A DNA stretch of 15,346 nt from AP-15 sp036008325 (GCA_036008325.1 DASYNW010000138.1:1-15346), one strand, 5' to 3'; shown: positions 1-6,606, counted from the first letter of the stretch. The notes: generated by a model not told the origin, from the sequence alone. Translations and numbers: made by a program.

Positions 1-1
1 G

Positions 2-226
2 CAAATGCTGGCCGTGCTAAACCGCGTGGCGCCGCGTTCGAACGTCACCGCGCGCATCGCCGCGGCGCTTTCGCAGATGGGGGCGGCGATCGCGACCGCC
101 CGGATCGGCAACCGCGTCGGCCTGGTGCAGGCGATGGCGCACGGTCTGGGCGTGCTCGAAACCGCGGCCGCGAGCCCGGCCGCCGCCGAGGTCGCCGCTC
201 TTGCCGAAGAAATCAGCGCGCGATAA
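2..226 (+). CDS. ParA-family ATPase, C-terminal end (5' truncated)
   Basis: Only the last 74 or so residues are inside the window; the frame is open from base 2, and an internal Met at base 5 is not a likely start. The visible piece begins with VLNRV followed by PRS, continues through a segment containing TARIGNRVG and GLGVLE, and ends in an alanine-rich helix. This is the usual C-terminal pattern of ParA/MinD-type partitioning ATPases, in which an N-R-V motif follows the last core strand and the final helix closes the fold. The Walker A and switch motifs would lie upstream, outside the window, so activity cannot be judged. It ends 28 bases before mscL on the same strand and could be co-transcribed with it. 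The family call rests on a short fragment; another P-loop protein with a similar C-terminus is possible. Confidence 0.6.
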   Translation, partial: QMLAVLNRVAPRSNVTARIAAALSQMGAAIATARIGNRVGLVQAMAHGLGVLETAAASPAAAEVAALAEEISAR

Positions 227-254
227 TGGAGCCGATCGTCAGAGGGAGGGATCG

Positions 255-713
255 ATGAGCGAACGAACCGCATCGTCTTTGCGCCTGCGGCAGCCGGGCT
301 GGCTCGGCGAGTTTCGCGCGTTCATCATGCGCGGCAACGTCGTCGACCTCGCCGTCGGCATCATCATCGGGGTCGCCTTTACCGGCGTCGTCAACAGCTT
401 GGTCAAGGACATCCTGACCCCGGTCATCGGCCTCGTCGTCGGCGGCATCGATTTCAGCAACATCTTCGTGACCTTGAAGGGGCCGCATGCGGCGACCCTG
501 GCCGAGGCGCAGAAGGTTGGGGCGGTGACCCTCAACGTCGGCGTCTTCATCAACACCGTTATCCAGTTCATCATCGTCGCCTTCGCCGTGTTCTGGCTGG
601 TCAAGGCGTTGTCGCGGGTCTATCGCCGCCCCGAGGCCGCACCCCCGCCGCCGCCCAGGAGTGAGGTATTGCTCGAAGAGATCCGGGATTTGCTGGCGGC
701 CAAGCGAGGCTAA
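255..713 (+). CDS. mscL: Large-conductance mechanosensitive channel MscL
   Basis: A 152-residue inner-membrane channel that in this family forms a pentamer and opens under high membrane tension to release solutes during hypo-osmotic shock. The N-terminal part carries the family signature: EFRAFIMRGNVVDLAVGII at about residues 19-37, then a first membrane helix to about residue 60. A periplasmic loop of about 35 residues follows, then a second helix at about 95-117 (FINTVIQFIIVAFAVFWLV). The C-terminus has a proline run (130-134) and a final amphipathic helix with EVLLEEIRDLL, matching the cytoplasmic helical bundle. The start at 255 was chosen because the purine-rich GAGGGAGG at 242-249 lies just upstream; an in-frame extension to 201 overlaps the preceding gene and is not MscL-like. 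Its TAA overlaps the stop of the convergent agmatinase-family gene. Confidence 0.96.
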   Translation: MSERTASSLRLRQPGWLGEFRAFIMRGNVVDLAVGIIIGVAFTGVVNSLVKDILTPVIGLVVGGIDFSNIFVTLKGPHAATLAEAQKVGAVTLNVGVFINTVIQFIIVAFAVFWLVKALSRVYRRPEAAPPPPPRSEVLLEEIRDLLAAKRG

Positions 714-1765
714 GCGCGGCGGTTGAACTTCGGGCCGAGGACCACGAGCGAGAATATCTCGAACAGCATCTGCGCGCCGACCATCGCGGTGTTGCTGGTC
801 GCGTCGTATTGCGGGGCGACCTCGACCACGTCGCCGCCGACGATGTCGAGGCCCTTGAGCCCGCGCAGGATCGCCTGCGCCTCGCGCGGGGTGAGCCCGC
901 CCGATTCGGGCGTCCCGGTGCCGGGGGCGTAGGCCGGGTCGAGCCCATCGACATCGAACGAGATATAGGTCGGCCCGTCGCCAATGACCGCGCGCGCCTT
1001 CTCGACGACCGCCGCGACGCCCATCCGGTCGACATCCTCGATGTGCAACACGGTCATTCCCGATTCGTAGGAAAAGCCCCAGAAGATCTCGGCCGGCCCG
1101 CGGATGCCGATCTGGATCGTGCGCTCGGGGTCGAGGGCGCCGGCCAGCACCGCCTGGCGGAACGGGCCGCCATGGTGGAATTTCGAGCCGTCGACCTCGC
1201 CCATCGTGTCGCAATGGGCGTCGATATGGACGAGGCCCAGCGGCCGCCCGGCGCCGAGCGATTTCAAGATTGGGTAGCTGACCGAATGGTCGCCGCCGAC
1301 CGAAACGGGCCGCACCCCCACGGCGTGGATGCGCGCATAGAACTGGGCGATGTCCTCGATCGACTGGTCGAGGCTGAAGCGCGAGCGCAGCGGCACGTCG
1401 CCGATATCGGCGGCGGCGCATTCGCCTTTCGGGGTGACGCCGAGCGCATGATTGTAGGGGCCGATGCGCTCGACCTCGCGCACCGCCCGCGGCCCGAACC
1501 GGGCGCCGGCGCGGTTGGTCACGCCGAGATCCATCGGCACCCCGACGAGCGCCACGTCGAGCCCGCCGAAATCCGGCAGATCGGGGGCGTCGGGCCGATA
1601 CGGCAGATCGAGCAGGGTCGAGACGCCGGCATAGGGCATCGCCCGGCGATAGCGCTCGCCGAACACCAGGCCGAGCGGCTTGCGGAAGCGCTCCGGCGCC
1701 ACCTCGGTTTCCTTGGCGCCCTCGTATTTGGCGCGCAACGCGTCGAGCTTGGATTTGTCGAACAT
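710..1765 (-). CDS. Agmatinase-family ureohydrolase
   Basis: A 351-residue binuclear-manganese ureohydrolase of the arginase/agmatinase fold; these enzymes hydrolyse guanidino compounds to urea plus an amine. The metal-binding signatures are all present: GGDHS at residues 157-161, DAHCD at 182-186 and SFDVDGLDP at 269-277, followed by PGTGTPESGGLT. That last stretch is closer to agmatinase and guanidinobutyrase than to arginase. It is longer than the roughly 300-residue E. coli SpeB because of an N-terminal extension of about 60 residues. The ATG at 1765 is chosen over an upstream in-frame ATG at 1888, because the extra 41 residues are low in family resemblance and would consume the whole promoter region. 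The substrate (agmatine, guanidinobutyrate, guanidine or another) cannot be told from the sequence. It is transcribed against mscL, and the two stops share bases 711-712. Confidence 0.9.
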   Translation of the reverse strand: MFDKSKLDALRAKYEGAKETEVAPERFRKPLGLVFGERYRRAMPYAGVSTLLDLPYRPDAPDLPDFGGLDVALVGVPMDLGVTNRAGARFGPRAVREVERIGPYNHALGVTPKGECAAADIGDVPLRSRFSLDQSIEDIAQFYARIHAVGVRPVSVGGDHSVSYPILKSLGAGRPLGLVHIDAHCDTMGEVDGSKFHHGGPFRQAVLAGALDPERTIQIGIRGPAEIFWGFSYESGMTVLHIEDVDRMGVAAVVEKARAVIGDGPTYISFDVDGLDPAYAPGTGTPESGGLTPREAQAILRGLKGLDIVGGDVVEVAPQYDATSNTAMVGAQMLFEIFSLVVLGPKFNRRA

Positions 1766-1839
1766 CTGAGCTGACCCTGAAGAACCGATCGGCGTTACGC
1801 TATATTGCCGGAAAGACCCCGGACGTCCAGGCGGAGTCG

Positions 1840-2031
1840 ATGGATGCCGACGGAAGTCCCATTGCGCCTGACGGCCCCAAAAAGGCACGAGATCCCGATT
1901 TCGCCTTCAAGAACATCGACACGTCGGCCGCGGAGTGCACCGGGAACAGCGCCGCCAATGCGAAGCCAGCCGAACTGGCGGAGATCGGGAGTATTGATCG
2001 AAACGTTGATCACCTGGTCGACCGGATATAA
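1840..2031 (+). CDS. Doubtful small hypothetical ORF (63 aa)
   Basis: This is the only plausible coding stretch in the 412-base gap between the divergent agmatinase-family gene and the lectin gene. The ATG at 1840 has GGAG at 1833-1836, only three bases away, which is tight. The product is hydrophilic, with no membrane segment, one cysteine and no motif I recognise; it ends in a charged stretch with NVDHLVDRI. Third-position G+C is only moderate compared with the neighbouring genes. It could be a small protein, a decayed gene remnant or chance. The overlapping ORFs in other frames look no better. I list it so that the gap is not left silent. Confidence 0.18.
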   Translation: MDADGSPIAPDGPKKARDPDFAFKNIDTSAAECTGNSAANAKPAELAEIGSIDRNVDHLVDRI

Positions 2032-2034
2032 ATT
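2006..2034 (+). promoter_or_regulatory. Possible sigma70-type promoter upstream of the lectin gene
   Basis: TTGATC at 2006-2011 (four of six matches to a -35 box) is followed after 17 bases by TAAATT at 2029-2034, inside the AT-rich run TATAAATTTTA, which is unusual for this GC-rich window. An overlapping TATAAA at 2027 would give a shorter 15-base spacer. It would leave a leader of about 130 bases before the GTG start. This rests on pattern only. Confidence 0.3.
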
Positions 2035-2139
2035 TTAGGTGTAAAGGGCACGCAAGTGTGAACCGCCTCATATTCTCCGACCGATTCCCGAGCGATGCTG
2101 CTGGAGCGCGGGCGGATCGGCTGTCCACGGGAAAATGTC

Positions 2140-2156
2140 GGCTCGGCTGACGAGCC
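2140..2156 (+). promoter_or_regulatory. Small perfect hairpin in the lectin gene leader
   Basis: GGCTCG at 2140-2145 pairs perfectly with CGAGCC at 2151-2156 around a five-base loop. It ends seven bases before the Shine-Dalgarno sequence of the lectin gene. It has no T-run, so it is not a terminator. It could affect ribosome access or be incidental. Confidence 0.3.
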
Positions 2157-2177
2157 ACAGAATGAGGAGCGGCCACT

Positions 2178-3008
2178 GTGAGCAATCAGTATTTGATTCG
2201 CAGCCTGCTGAGCAACGACTTCGTTATCGACGTACCACATTCCCAGACTACGCCCATCGGCTTACACATATGGAGTAAGAACGGTAACCCCAACCAGCTC
2301 TGGACATTCGAACAGGGGGCAACCAATAACGACCAGAACTTCTTTTTCATTCGTAGCGCGCTGGGTCACAATCTCGTCATCGATGTTCCGCATTCACGCA
2401 CGGCGGATAGAACTCAACTTCAGACTTACGGGAAGAACTCTGGTAATAACCAGCTTTGGACACCCGTTGACTGCGCAGAAAGTGACCCAAACGCCTTCGC
2501 GATCCAAAGCCTTCTCGATTATCCTTCGCCTACGATTGTTATGGACGTAGAGGGTGCGATCGCCAAAGATGGCACGCGGCTTAACATCTACGATCAGCAC
2601 CAAACATCGAGCAACAACCAGGCCTGGCATCTGGAGCCACGGTTTACCTTCACTCAACAGAAGATTACGTCGATCACCAGCGCCGGAACCGCTGCAGACG
2701 GTACGGAAATTGTCAAGTTTATTGGGACGAACTTCCGGCCGGCCAGCTCGCTGAGGACAGCCTTTAACTACACCGATGCCCAGCTCGAGGCTGAAACACC
2801 CATAACCAAGCCCAAAATGAGAGCTGATTTTGCGGGTGGCTTTGTCAACTACGCCGGCTCGTCCCCCGCAAGCGTCGGAGTTCACTTAGGCATTCCGGGA
2901 CAGGGCAGGATCGACATTTGGGACAATGGAGATTCTTCGTTGCATTTTTTGACGTCGTTTACATTTGACGGCACCAGCTTTCACATAACGTTCTCTGGAT
3001 TGGACTAG
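2178..3008 (+). CDS. Ricin-type beta-trefoil lectin-domain protein
   Basis: A 276-residue protein whose first 150 residues form three internal repeats of about 45-50 residues. Each has the pattern of an I-R/Q-S opening, a V-I/M-D-V strand and a closing QxW: QLW at 40-42, QLW at 92-94 and QAW at 148-150. This is the ricin B / CBM13 beta-trefoil signature, so carbohydrate binding is the likely role. Residues from about 163 (ITSITSAGTAADGTE, then FIGTNF) resemble the start of an immunoglobulin-like IPT/TIG module. The remaining 90 residues are beta-rich and I cannot name them. No signal peptide or membrane segment is visible. The GTG start at 2178 is preceded by GAGGAG at 2164-2169 with good spacing. 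Base composition and third-position use are clearly more AT-rich than every neighbour, which suggests acquisition by transfer. Function beyond glycan binding is unknown. Confidence 0.82.
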   Translation: MSNQYLIRSLLSNDFVIDVPHSQTTPIGLHIWSKNGNPNQLWTFEQGATNNDQNFFFIRSALGHNLVIDVPHSRTADRTQLQTYGKNSGNNQLWTPVDCAESDPNAFAIQSLLDYPSPTIVMDVEGAIAKDGTRLNIYDQHQTSSNNQAWHLEPRFTFTQQKITSITSAGTAADGTEIVKFIGTNFRPASSLRTAFNYTDAQLEAETPITKPKMRADFAGGFVNYAGSSPASVGVHLGIPGQGRIDIWDNGDSSLHFLTSFTFDGTSFHITFSGLD

Positions 3009-3012
3009 AGCG

Positions 3013-3032
3013 CGGCTGAGGGCCGTTTTCTT
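3013..3032 (+). terminator. Weak rho-independent terminator after the lectin gene
   Basis: CGGC at 3013-3016 pairs with GCCG at 3022-3025 around a five-base loop and is followed by TTTTCTT. It starts five bases after the lectin stop codon. The stem is short, so efficiency is doubtful, but the position and the T-run fit. Confidence 0.4.
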
Positions 3033-3107
3033 CGTCCGGCCTGAGGATCCGAAGTGCATCGCACGCGACGATTGTTGAAGATTTGCGCCGGCATCACCCC
3101 CACCCAA

Positions 3108-3130
3108 CCCTCCGCCATCGAGGGGGAGGG
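3108..3130. repeat. GC-rich palindromic element (CCCTCC...GGAGGG)
   Basis: The arm at 3108-3116 pairs with 3122-3130 over nine base pairs with one G-G mismatch and a five-base loop. It is preceded by a C-rich CACCCCCACCCAA lead. This arrangement resembles the small palindromic intergenic repeats scattered through many proteobacterial genomes. It lies between the convergent lectin and ThDP-enzyme genes. A single copy is seen here, so its dispersed nature is inferred. Confidence 0.45.
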
Positions 3131-3144
3131 CTATAGGAGGTGCT

Positions 3145-3168
3145 GCCGGCGAGAAATCTGCCGCCGGC
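3145..3168. repeat. Second inverted repeat in the convergent gap
   Basis: GCCGGC at 3145-3150 recurs at 3163-3168, 12 bases apart. The hexamer is self-complementary, so the two copies can form a stem. It sits 19 bases past the stop of the minus-strand ThDP-enzyme gene. The only T-run on that strand precedes the stem rather than following it, so it is not a standard intrinsic terminator. Confidence 0.25.
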
Positions 3169-3186
3169 GCAAAAAGCCGCTAGCCG

Positions 3187-4821
3187 TCATCTCATGCCGC
3201 GGACGCGGGGCGGGATCAGAACCTTCCACGGGTCGGGCATCTCGCCGACCGCGACCTCGATCAGGGTGGTGCCGCGGCGTTTCAAAGCCGCCGCCAGCTC
3301 GCGGCGCAGGCCCTCGGGGGTGGTGGTGCGCACGCCGGCGCCGCCAAAGCTCTCGGCCATCTTCGGGAAATGCGGGTTGTGCAGATCGACGCCGATCAGC
3401 CGGTTGCCGTAATCCTCTTTTTGCATGCGCCGCACATTGCCGTAGGCGCCGTCGGCAAAGACGATGGCGACGACATCGATGCCGTGGCGCACTGCGGTCG
3501 ACAATTCCTGGACGTTGAACATGAACCCGCCATCGCCGCAGACCGAGACTACCGGCCGGTCGGGCCGCCCGACCTTGGCGCCGAGCGCCGTCGCAAAGCC
3601 GAAGCCCAACGTGCCCTGATAGCCGCTGTGGATGTAGGTGCGCGGGTGGTAGACCGGGAACGCCATCCGCCCGACATAGCCCACCTGCGTCAGATCTTCG
3701 ACATAGATCCCGTCATCGGGGAGCTCGGCGCGGATCGCGCGCAGATATTCGCATTGCGCGCCGAGCTGCTGGTCGAGCCGGGCGAGGGTGGCGGATTTCA
3801 AGGTTTCGAGCTCGTCCCGGCGCGATGGCCGGCTCGGGGCCTGCCGCCCGAGGGCGGCATAGAGCGCAGCGAGCGCCGCCTTGGCGTCGGCGACGATGCC
3901 GAGCGCCGGTTTGAAGTAGCGGGTGATCTCGACCGGATCGATGTCGATACGGATGAGTTTCAGGTCGCGGTCGACGCCCCAGCGCAATTGCGGCTGATGG
4001 AGACGGGTCCCGACCGCCAGCACGACATCGGCCTCGCGCCACAATTCATGGCCGGCCAATGCCGATTGGGCGAGGTAATGACGGTCGCTGACGATGCCCT
4101 TGCCGCCGGTGAAGCTGACTACCGGGGCTTGCAGCATTTGGGCGACGGCCAGCACTTCCTCGCCGGCATCGACGGCGCCGCTGCCGACGAAGATCAGCGG
4201 TTTCTTGGCCGCAGCAAGCAAGGCCGCCGCCTTGTCGATCAGCTCCAGGTCGGGCTCGGTGATCGGCGGCGCGGCCTCGGCGGCCGGTAAGGCGACTTCG
4301 CCTGCCAGCGCCAGCACATCGGGCGGAATCTCGAGCCCGACCGGGCGCGGGCGGCCGTCGCGCAATTGCCGGAAGGCCTCGTTGACCAGCTTTCCGGTCT
4401 GAGTCGGATGGTCGATGCGCGCCGCCCATTTGGTCAGCCGCTGCATCACCCCGAGCTGGTCGGGGATTTCGTGCAACAGGCCAAAGCCACGCCCGATCAT
4501 GTCCGAGGGGATCTGGCCGCTGATGCACAGCACCGGCGCGTTGGTGGCGTAGGCAGTGGCCAGCGCCGCCGTGGTATTCAGCAACCCCGGCCCCGGCACC
4601 ACCGCATAGGTTCCGACCTTACCGGTCGCCCGCGCATAGCCGAGGGCCATATACGCCGCACCCTGCTCGTGCCTTGTATGGATCACCCGCAACGCCTCGC
4701 CGGCATCGTAGAAGGCGACGAAGAGCGCGTCGTTCTGCACCCCTGGCAAGGCAAAGATCGTATCCACCCCGTGCCGGCGCAGCATCTCGACCAAGGCCCC
4801 GCCGCCCGTCATCCTGGTCAT
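3187..4821 (-). CDS. Acetolactate-synthase-like ThDP-dependent enzyme
   Basis: About 544 residues with the three-domain layout of the acetohydroxyacid synthase / pyruvate oxidase superfamily. Numbering from the upstream ATG at 4827: the N-terminal ThDP-pyrimidine domain carries the catalytic glutamate E54 in RHEQGAAYMALGYAR; a central Rossmann-like domain (about 190-330) has FVGSGAVDAG; and the C-terminal ThDP-pyrophosphate domain has GDG at 431-433. The usual NN that closes the metal site is ADG here (458-460), so Asp459 would have to serve as ligand. No known subfamily marker fixes the substrate, and no regulatory small subunit is adjacent, which argues against the biosynthetic IlvB. Two starts are possible: ATG 4827 abuts the GAGGAG ribosome site, whereas ATG 4821 has the normal six-base spacing and is preferred. 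It may be cotranscribed with the DUF2283 gene just upstream. Confidence 0.85.
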   Translation of the reverse strand: MTRMTGGGALVEMLRRHGVDTIFALPGVQNDALFVAFYDAGEALRVIHTRHEQGAAYMALGYARATGKVGTYAVVPGPGLLNTTAALATAYATNAPVLCISGQIPSDMIGRGFGLLHEIPDQLGVMQRLTKWAARIDHPTQTGKLVNEAFRQLRDGRPRPVGLEIPPDVLALAGEVALPAAEAAPPITEPDLELIDKAAALLAAAKKPLIFVGSGAVDAGEEVLAVAQMLQAPVVSFTGGKGIVSDRHYLAQSALAGHELWREADVVLAVGTRLHQPQLRWGVDRDLKLIRIDIDPVEITRYFKPALGIVADAKAALAALYAALGRQAPSRPSRRDELETLKSATLARLDQQLGAQCEYLRAIRAELPDDGIYVEDLTQVGYVGRMAFPVYHPRTYIHSGYQGTLGFGFATALGAKVGRPDRPVVSVCGDGGFMFNVQELSTAVRHGIDVVAIVFADGAYGNVRRMQKEDYGNRLIGVDLHNPHFPKMAESFGGAGVRTTTPEGLRRELAAALKRRGTTLIEVAVGEMPDPWKVLIPPRVRGMR

Positions 4822-4840
4822 TGTCATCTCCTCGCCGGCT

Positions 4841-5068
4841 TCATTCCGCTGCGACCCTCGGCTCGCTGCCCAGAATGATCGACATTATCAAGTCACGTTT
4901 TTTGGAGGCGTGCTGTACGTCGTAGCCGACCGGCTGACCATCCTCGCCGAGGTCGATATTGACATCCTCCTCAAGCTCCCGCGTCTGCCTGGCCGGCAAC
5001 ACCGGGAGCTCGATGTAGAGGCTGTCCGTCGATCTATCGTAAGAAAGCACGACGCTCACGGCCGACAA
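4841..5068 (-). CDS. DUF2283 domain-containing protein
   Basis: A small cytosolic protein of about 75 residues matching the DUF2283 (YuzE-like) pattern: a YD...DSLYIEL strand pair near the N-terminus, then an acidic segment EEDVNIDLGEDGQPVGYDV, then a helix with ASK and an IILG end. The family's biochemical role is unknown. The first possible start is TTG at 5068, two bases after the stop of the upstream membrane-protein gene, which would allow translational coupling. GTG codons at 5059 and 5050 are alternatives that would give a protein starting nearer the YD motif. None has a good Shine-Dalgarno sequence. It ends about 20 bases before the ThDP enzyme on the same strand, so the three genes look like one unit, although no functional link is known. 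Confidence 0.7.
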   Translation of the reverse strand: MSAVSVVLSYDRSTDSLYIELPVLPARQTRELEEDVNIDLGEDGQPVGYDVQHASKKRDLIMSIILGSEPRVAAE

Positions 5069-5070
5069 CG

Positions 5071-5343
5071 CTACTCGGGTTCGCGATAGTCTCGCTGCCC
5101 GTCGCGGCGATAGTGGTCATCGACAGCGCGAAAGGTGCCGCTGTTGCGTGCGCATATCCCATCGAATAGCGCTGGGCTGAAAGCCCCGGTGATTATCGTC
5201 CATTTACTCCAAGCTAGAACAGCGAGGCCCAAAAATAGTATTCCAAACGGATTGAAAGGTCCCGCCGCCATGGGAGAGGCACCGAAAAATCCTCCAGCAG
5301 CGAAAAGCAGGAGAATCATTGTTATAAATAGTCGGCGGATCAT
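5071..5343 (-). CDS. Small hypothetical membrane protein
   Basis: About 90 residues with two hydrophobic stretches. The first, right after a basic MIRRLF start, runs through ITMILLLFAAGGFFGA. The second is FNPFGILFLGLAVLAW followed by a K-W-T-I-I segment. The last 30 residues are charged and rich in Arg and Asp. I do not recognise the family. The layout (positive N-terminus, two short helices, hydrophilic tail) fits a small inner-membrane protein. An earlier in-frame ATG at 5352 sits only one base after GGAG, while ATG 5343 is ten bases away and gives the more typical N-terminus, so I prefer 5343. The opposite-strand ORF here lacks such a pattern. Its stop lies two bases before the possible TTG start of the DUF2283 gene. 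Confidence 0.5.
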   Translation of the reverse strand: MIRRLFITMILLLFAAGGFFGASPMAAGPFNPFGILFLGLAVLAWSKWTIITGAFSPALFDGICARNSGTFRAVDDHYRRDGQRDYREPE

Positions 5344-5456
5344 GGCAGTCATGCTCCTATCCGGTTAGCGCGGGCTCCGGCAACCATCTTAGGCTGATTA
5401 TTTCGGTTTATCGAGCGAACAGCCGGGGGCGATCCGCAGCTGTCGCACAGGCGACT

Positions 5457-6335
5457 TCACGATTCGAATTCGTAGCGGTAGGCGCTGCCGTGGCGGCTTA
5501 TATGGCCGACCGTCGGCGCCGGGAAATGCGCCGGGAGAAGGCGGGTGCCGCGCTCGGCGTGCTCCTCGACGAGCCGCATCCGCGTTTTGCGCGACAATTC
5601 GCGGTCGGTGCAGGCCAGGGTCGACCATTCGGGCTTGGCCAATTGCAGCTGGTGGTGCAAGACGTCGCCGAGGAAGACGGCGCGGTCATCGCCCGAGCGG
5701 GCGTGGATCACGACATTGCCCGGCGTATGGCCGGGTGCGGCCTCGAACCACAGCCCGTCCTCGAGCGCGAAATCGTCGTCGACCAATTGCGACTGGCCGG
5801 TGCGCACCACCGGCAATACGCTGTCCTCGAAGGCGAGGCGGTGCGGCGACTCGCCGCCCTGCTGCTGCACCCGCTGCCAGTGGTCGAACTCGCGCCGCGC
5901 CATGATGTAGCGCGCGTTTGGGAAGGTCGGGACCCAACGGCCGTTTTCGAGCCTTGTGTTCCAGCCGACATGGTCCCAGTGCAGATGGGTGCACATGACA
6001 AAGTCGACCTGTTCCGGCTGAACCCCGGCGGCGGCGAGATCGGCCAGATAGGACGTGCGCAGATGGTGGAATTGCGGGCGCGACGGGCGCTCCTTGTCGT
6101 TGCCGAGGCAGGAGTCGACGAGGATCGTGTGATGCCCGGTCTTGACGATAAAGCTGTGGAAGCTGAAGACGAGCTTGCCGCTCACCGGGTCGATCAGCCG
6201 TGGCCCGGTCATGTCGGGGTTGGCGCGCAACACCTCCGGGTCGAAATCGGGGAAGAAATCTCCGGGCGCGATGAACGGGCCTTCGTACTCGGTAATGCGC
6301 CGCACTTCGAAATCGCCGATCCGCGTGACTTGCAT
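5457..6335 (-). CDS. Metallo-beta-lactamase-fold hydrolase
   Basis: A 292-residue zinc hydrolase of the MBL superfamily. The metal ligands are visible in order: H117-x-H119-x-D121-H122 in THLHWDH, H203 in GHTPG, D224 in LGDVLHH and H270 in PAHF. This gives a complete dinuclear site, so the protein should be active. The layout, with N-terminal strands followed by the HxHxDH loop near residue 120, is like that of the methyl-parathion-hydrolase and lactonase-type branch. The true substrate (lactone, ester or other) cannot be read from the sequence. No signal peptide is seen, so it is probably cytoplasmic. ATG 6335 has a good GGAGG six bases upstream. It lies 90 bases downstream of the tRNA-like gene on the same strand and 113 bases before the small membrane-protein gene. 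Confidence 0.9.
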   Translation of the reverse strand: MQVTRIGDFEVRRITEYEGPFIAPGDFFPDFDPEVLRANPDMTGPRLIDPVSGKLVFSFHSFIVKTGHHTILVDSCLGNDKERPSRPQFHHLRTSYLADLAAAGVQPEQVDFVMCTHLHWDHVGWNTRLENGRWVPTFPNARYIMARREFDHWQRVQQQGGESPHRLAFEDSVLPVVRTGQSQLVDDDFALEDGLWFEAAPGHTPGNVVIHARSGDDRAVFLGDVLHHQLQLAKPEWSTLACTDRELSRKTRMRLVEEHAERGTRLLPAHFPAPTVGHISRHGSAYRYEFES

Positions 6336-6424
6336 GGGTCGCCTCCGCCTTCGCTGCGAGGGCGAAACCTACGCCGGCGGGTCACGGCGGTCGATAGGCG
6401 AGGGGATCAGGCGTCCATGCACGG

Positions 6425-6500
6425 TGGTAGGCGCGAAAGGGAATCGAACCCCTGACCTCTCCCATGTGCTAGGAGCGCTCTGCCACTGAGCTACGCGCCT
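6425..6500 (-). tRNA. tRNA-like gene, CAC at the anticodon position, atypical (possible pseudo-tRNA)
   Basis: The 76 bases fold as a cloverleaf: a seven-pair acceptor stem (AGGCGCG with CGCGCCU), A73 and encoded CCA; a D-arm GCUC/GAGC; and a T-arm with UUCGAUU. The anticodon stem is CUCCU/GGGAG around the seven-base loop AGCACAU. CAC therefore sits at positions 34-36, but position 33 is G instead of the universal U. The T-arm or its junction also has one base more than in the neighbouring tRNA-Val. The D-arm and acceptor closely resemble that neighbour, which suggests divergence from a duplicated valine tRNA. It may be a degenerate tRNA, a transcribed tRNA-like RNA or an unusual functional tRNA. 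The isotype is uncertain. Confidence 0.6.
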
Positions 6501-6531
6501 GTCGGCCCGATGGTATGGCGCGGCCGGCCGA

Positions 6532-6606
6532 TGGTGGGCGCGACAGGGATTGAACCTGTGACCCCACCCGTGTGAAGGGTGTGCTCTCCCGCTGAGCTAC
6601 GCGCCC
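6532..6606 (-). tRNA. tRNA-Val(CAC)
   Basis: A regular 75-base cloverleaf: acceptor GGGCGCG/CGCGCCC, A73 and encoded CCA. The D-arm is GCUC/GAGC, and the anticodon stem CACCC/GGGUG encloses the loop UUCACAC with U33. The T-arm is ACAGG/CCUGU with loop UUCAAUC. The anticodon CAC (complement of 6572-6574) reads GUG valine codons. A strong promoter lies just upstream, and the second tRNA-like gene follows 31 bases downstream. Confidence 0.92.

Noticed and set aside
3145..3175. Intrinsic terminator for the ThDP-enzyme gene
   Set aside because: On the minus strand the T-run comes before the GCCGGC stem rather than after it, so the order is wrong.
4575..4821. Calling the ThDP enzyme ilvB / biosynthetic acetolactate synthase
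   Set aside because: There is no adjacent small subunit, the NN motif is altered and the N-terminus is short. General superfamily similarity does not fix the substrate.
5135..5368. 77-codon plus-strand ORF opposite the small membrane protein
   Set aside because: It has no ribosome site and no domain pattern, whereas the minus-strand frame gives two clear hydrophobic helices.
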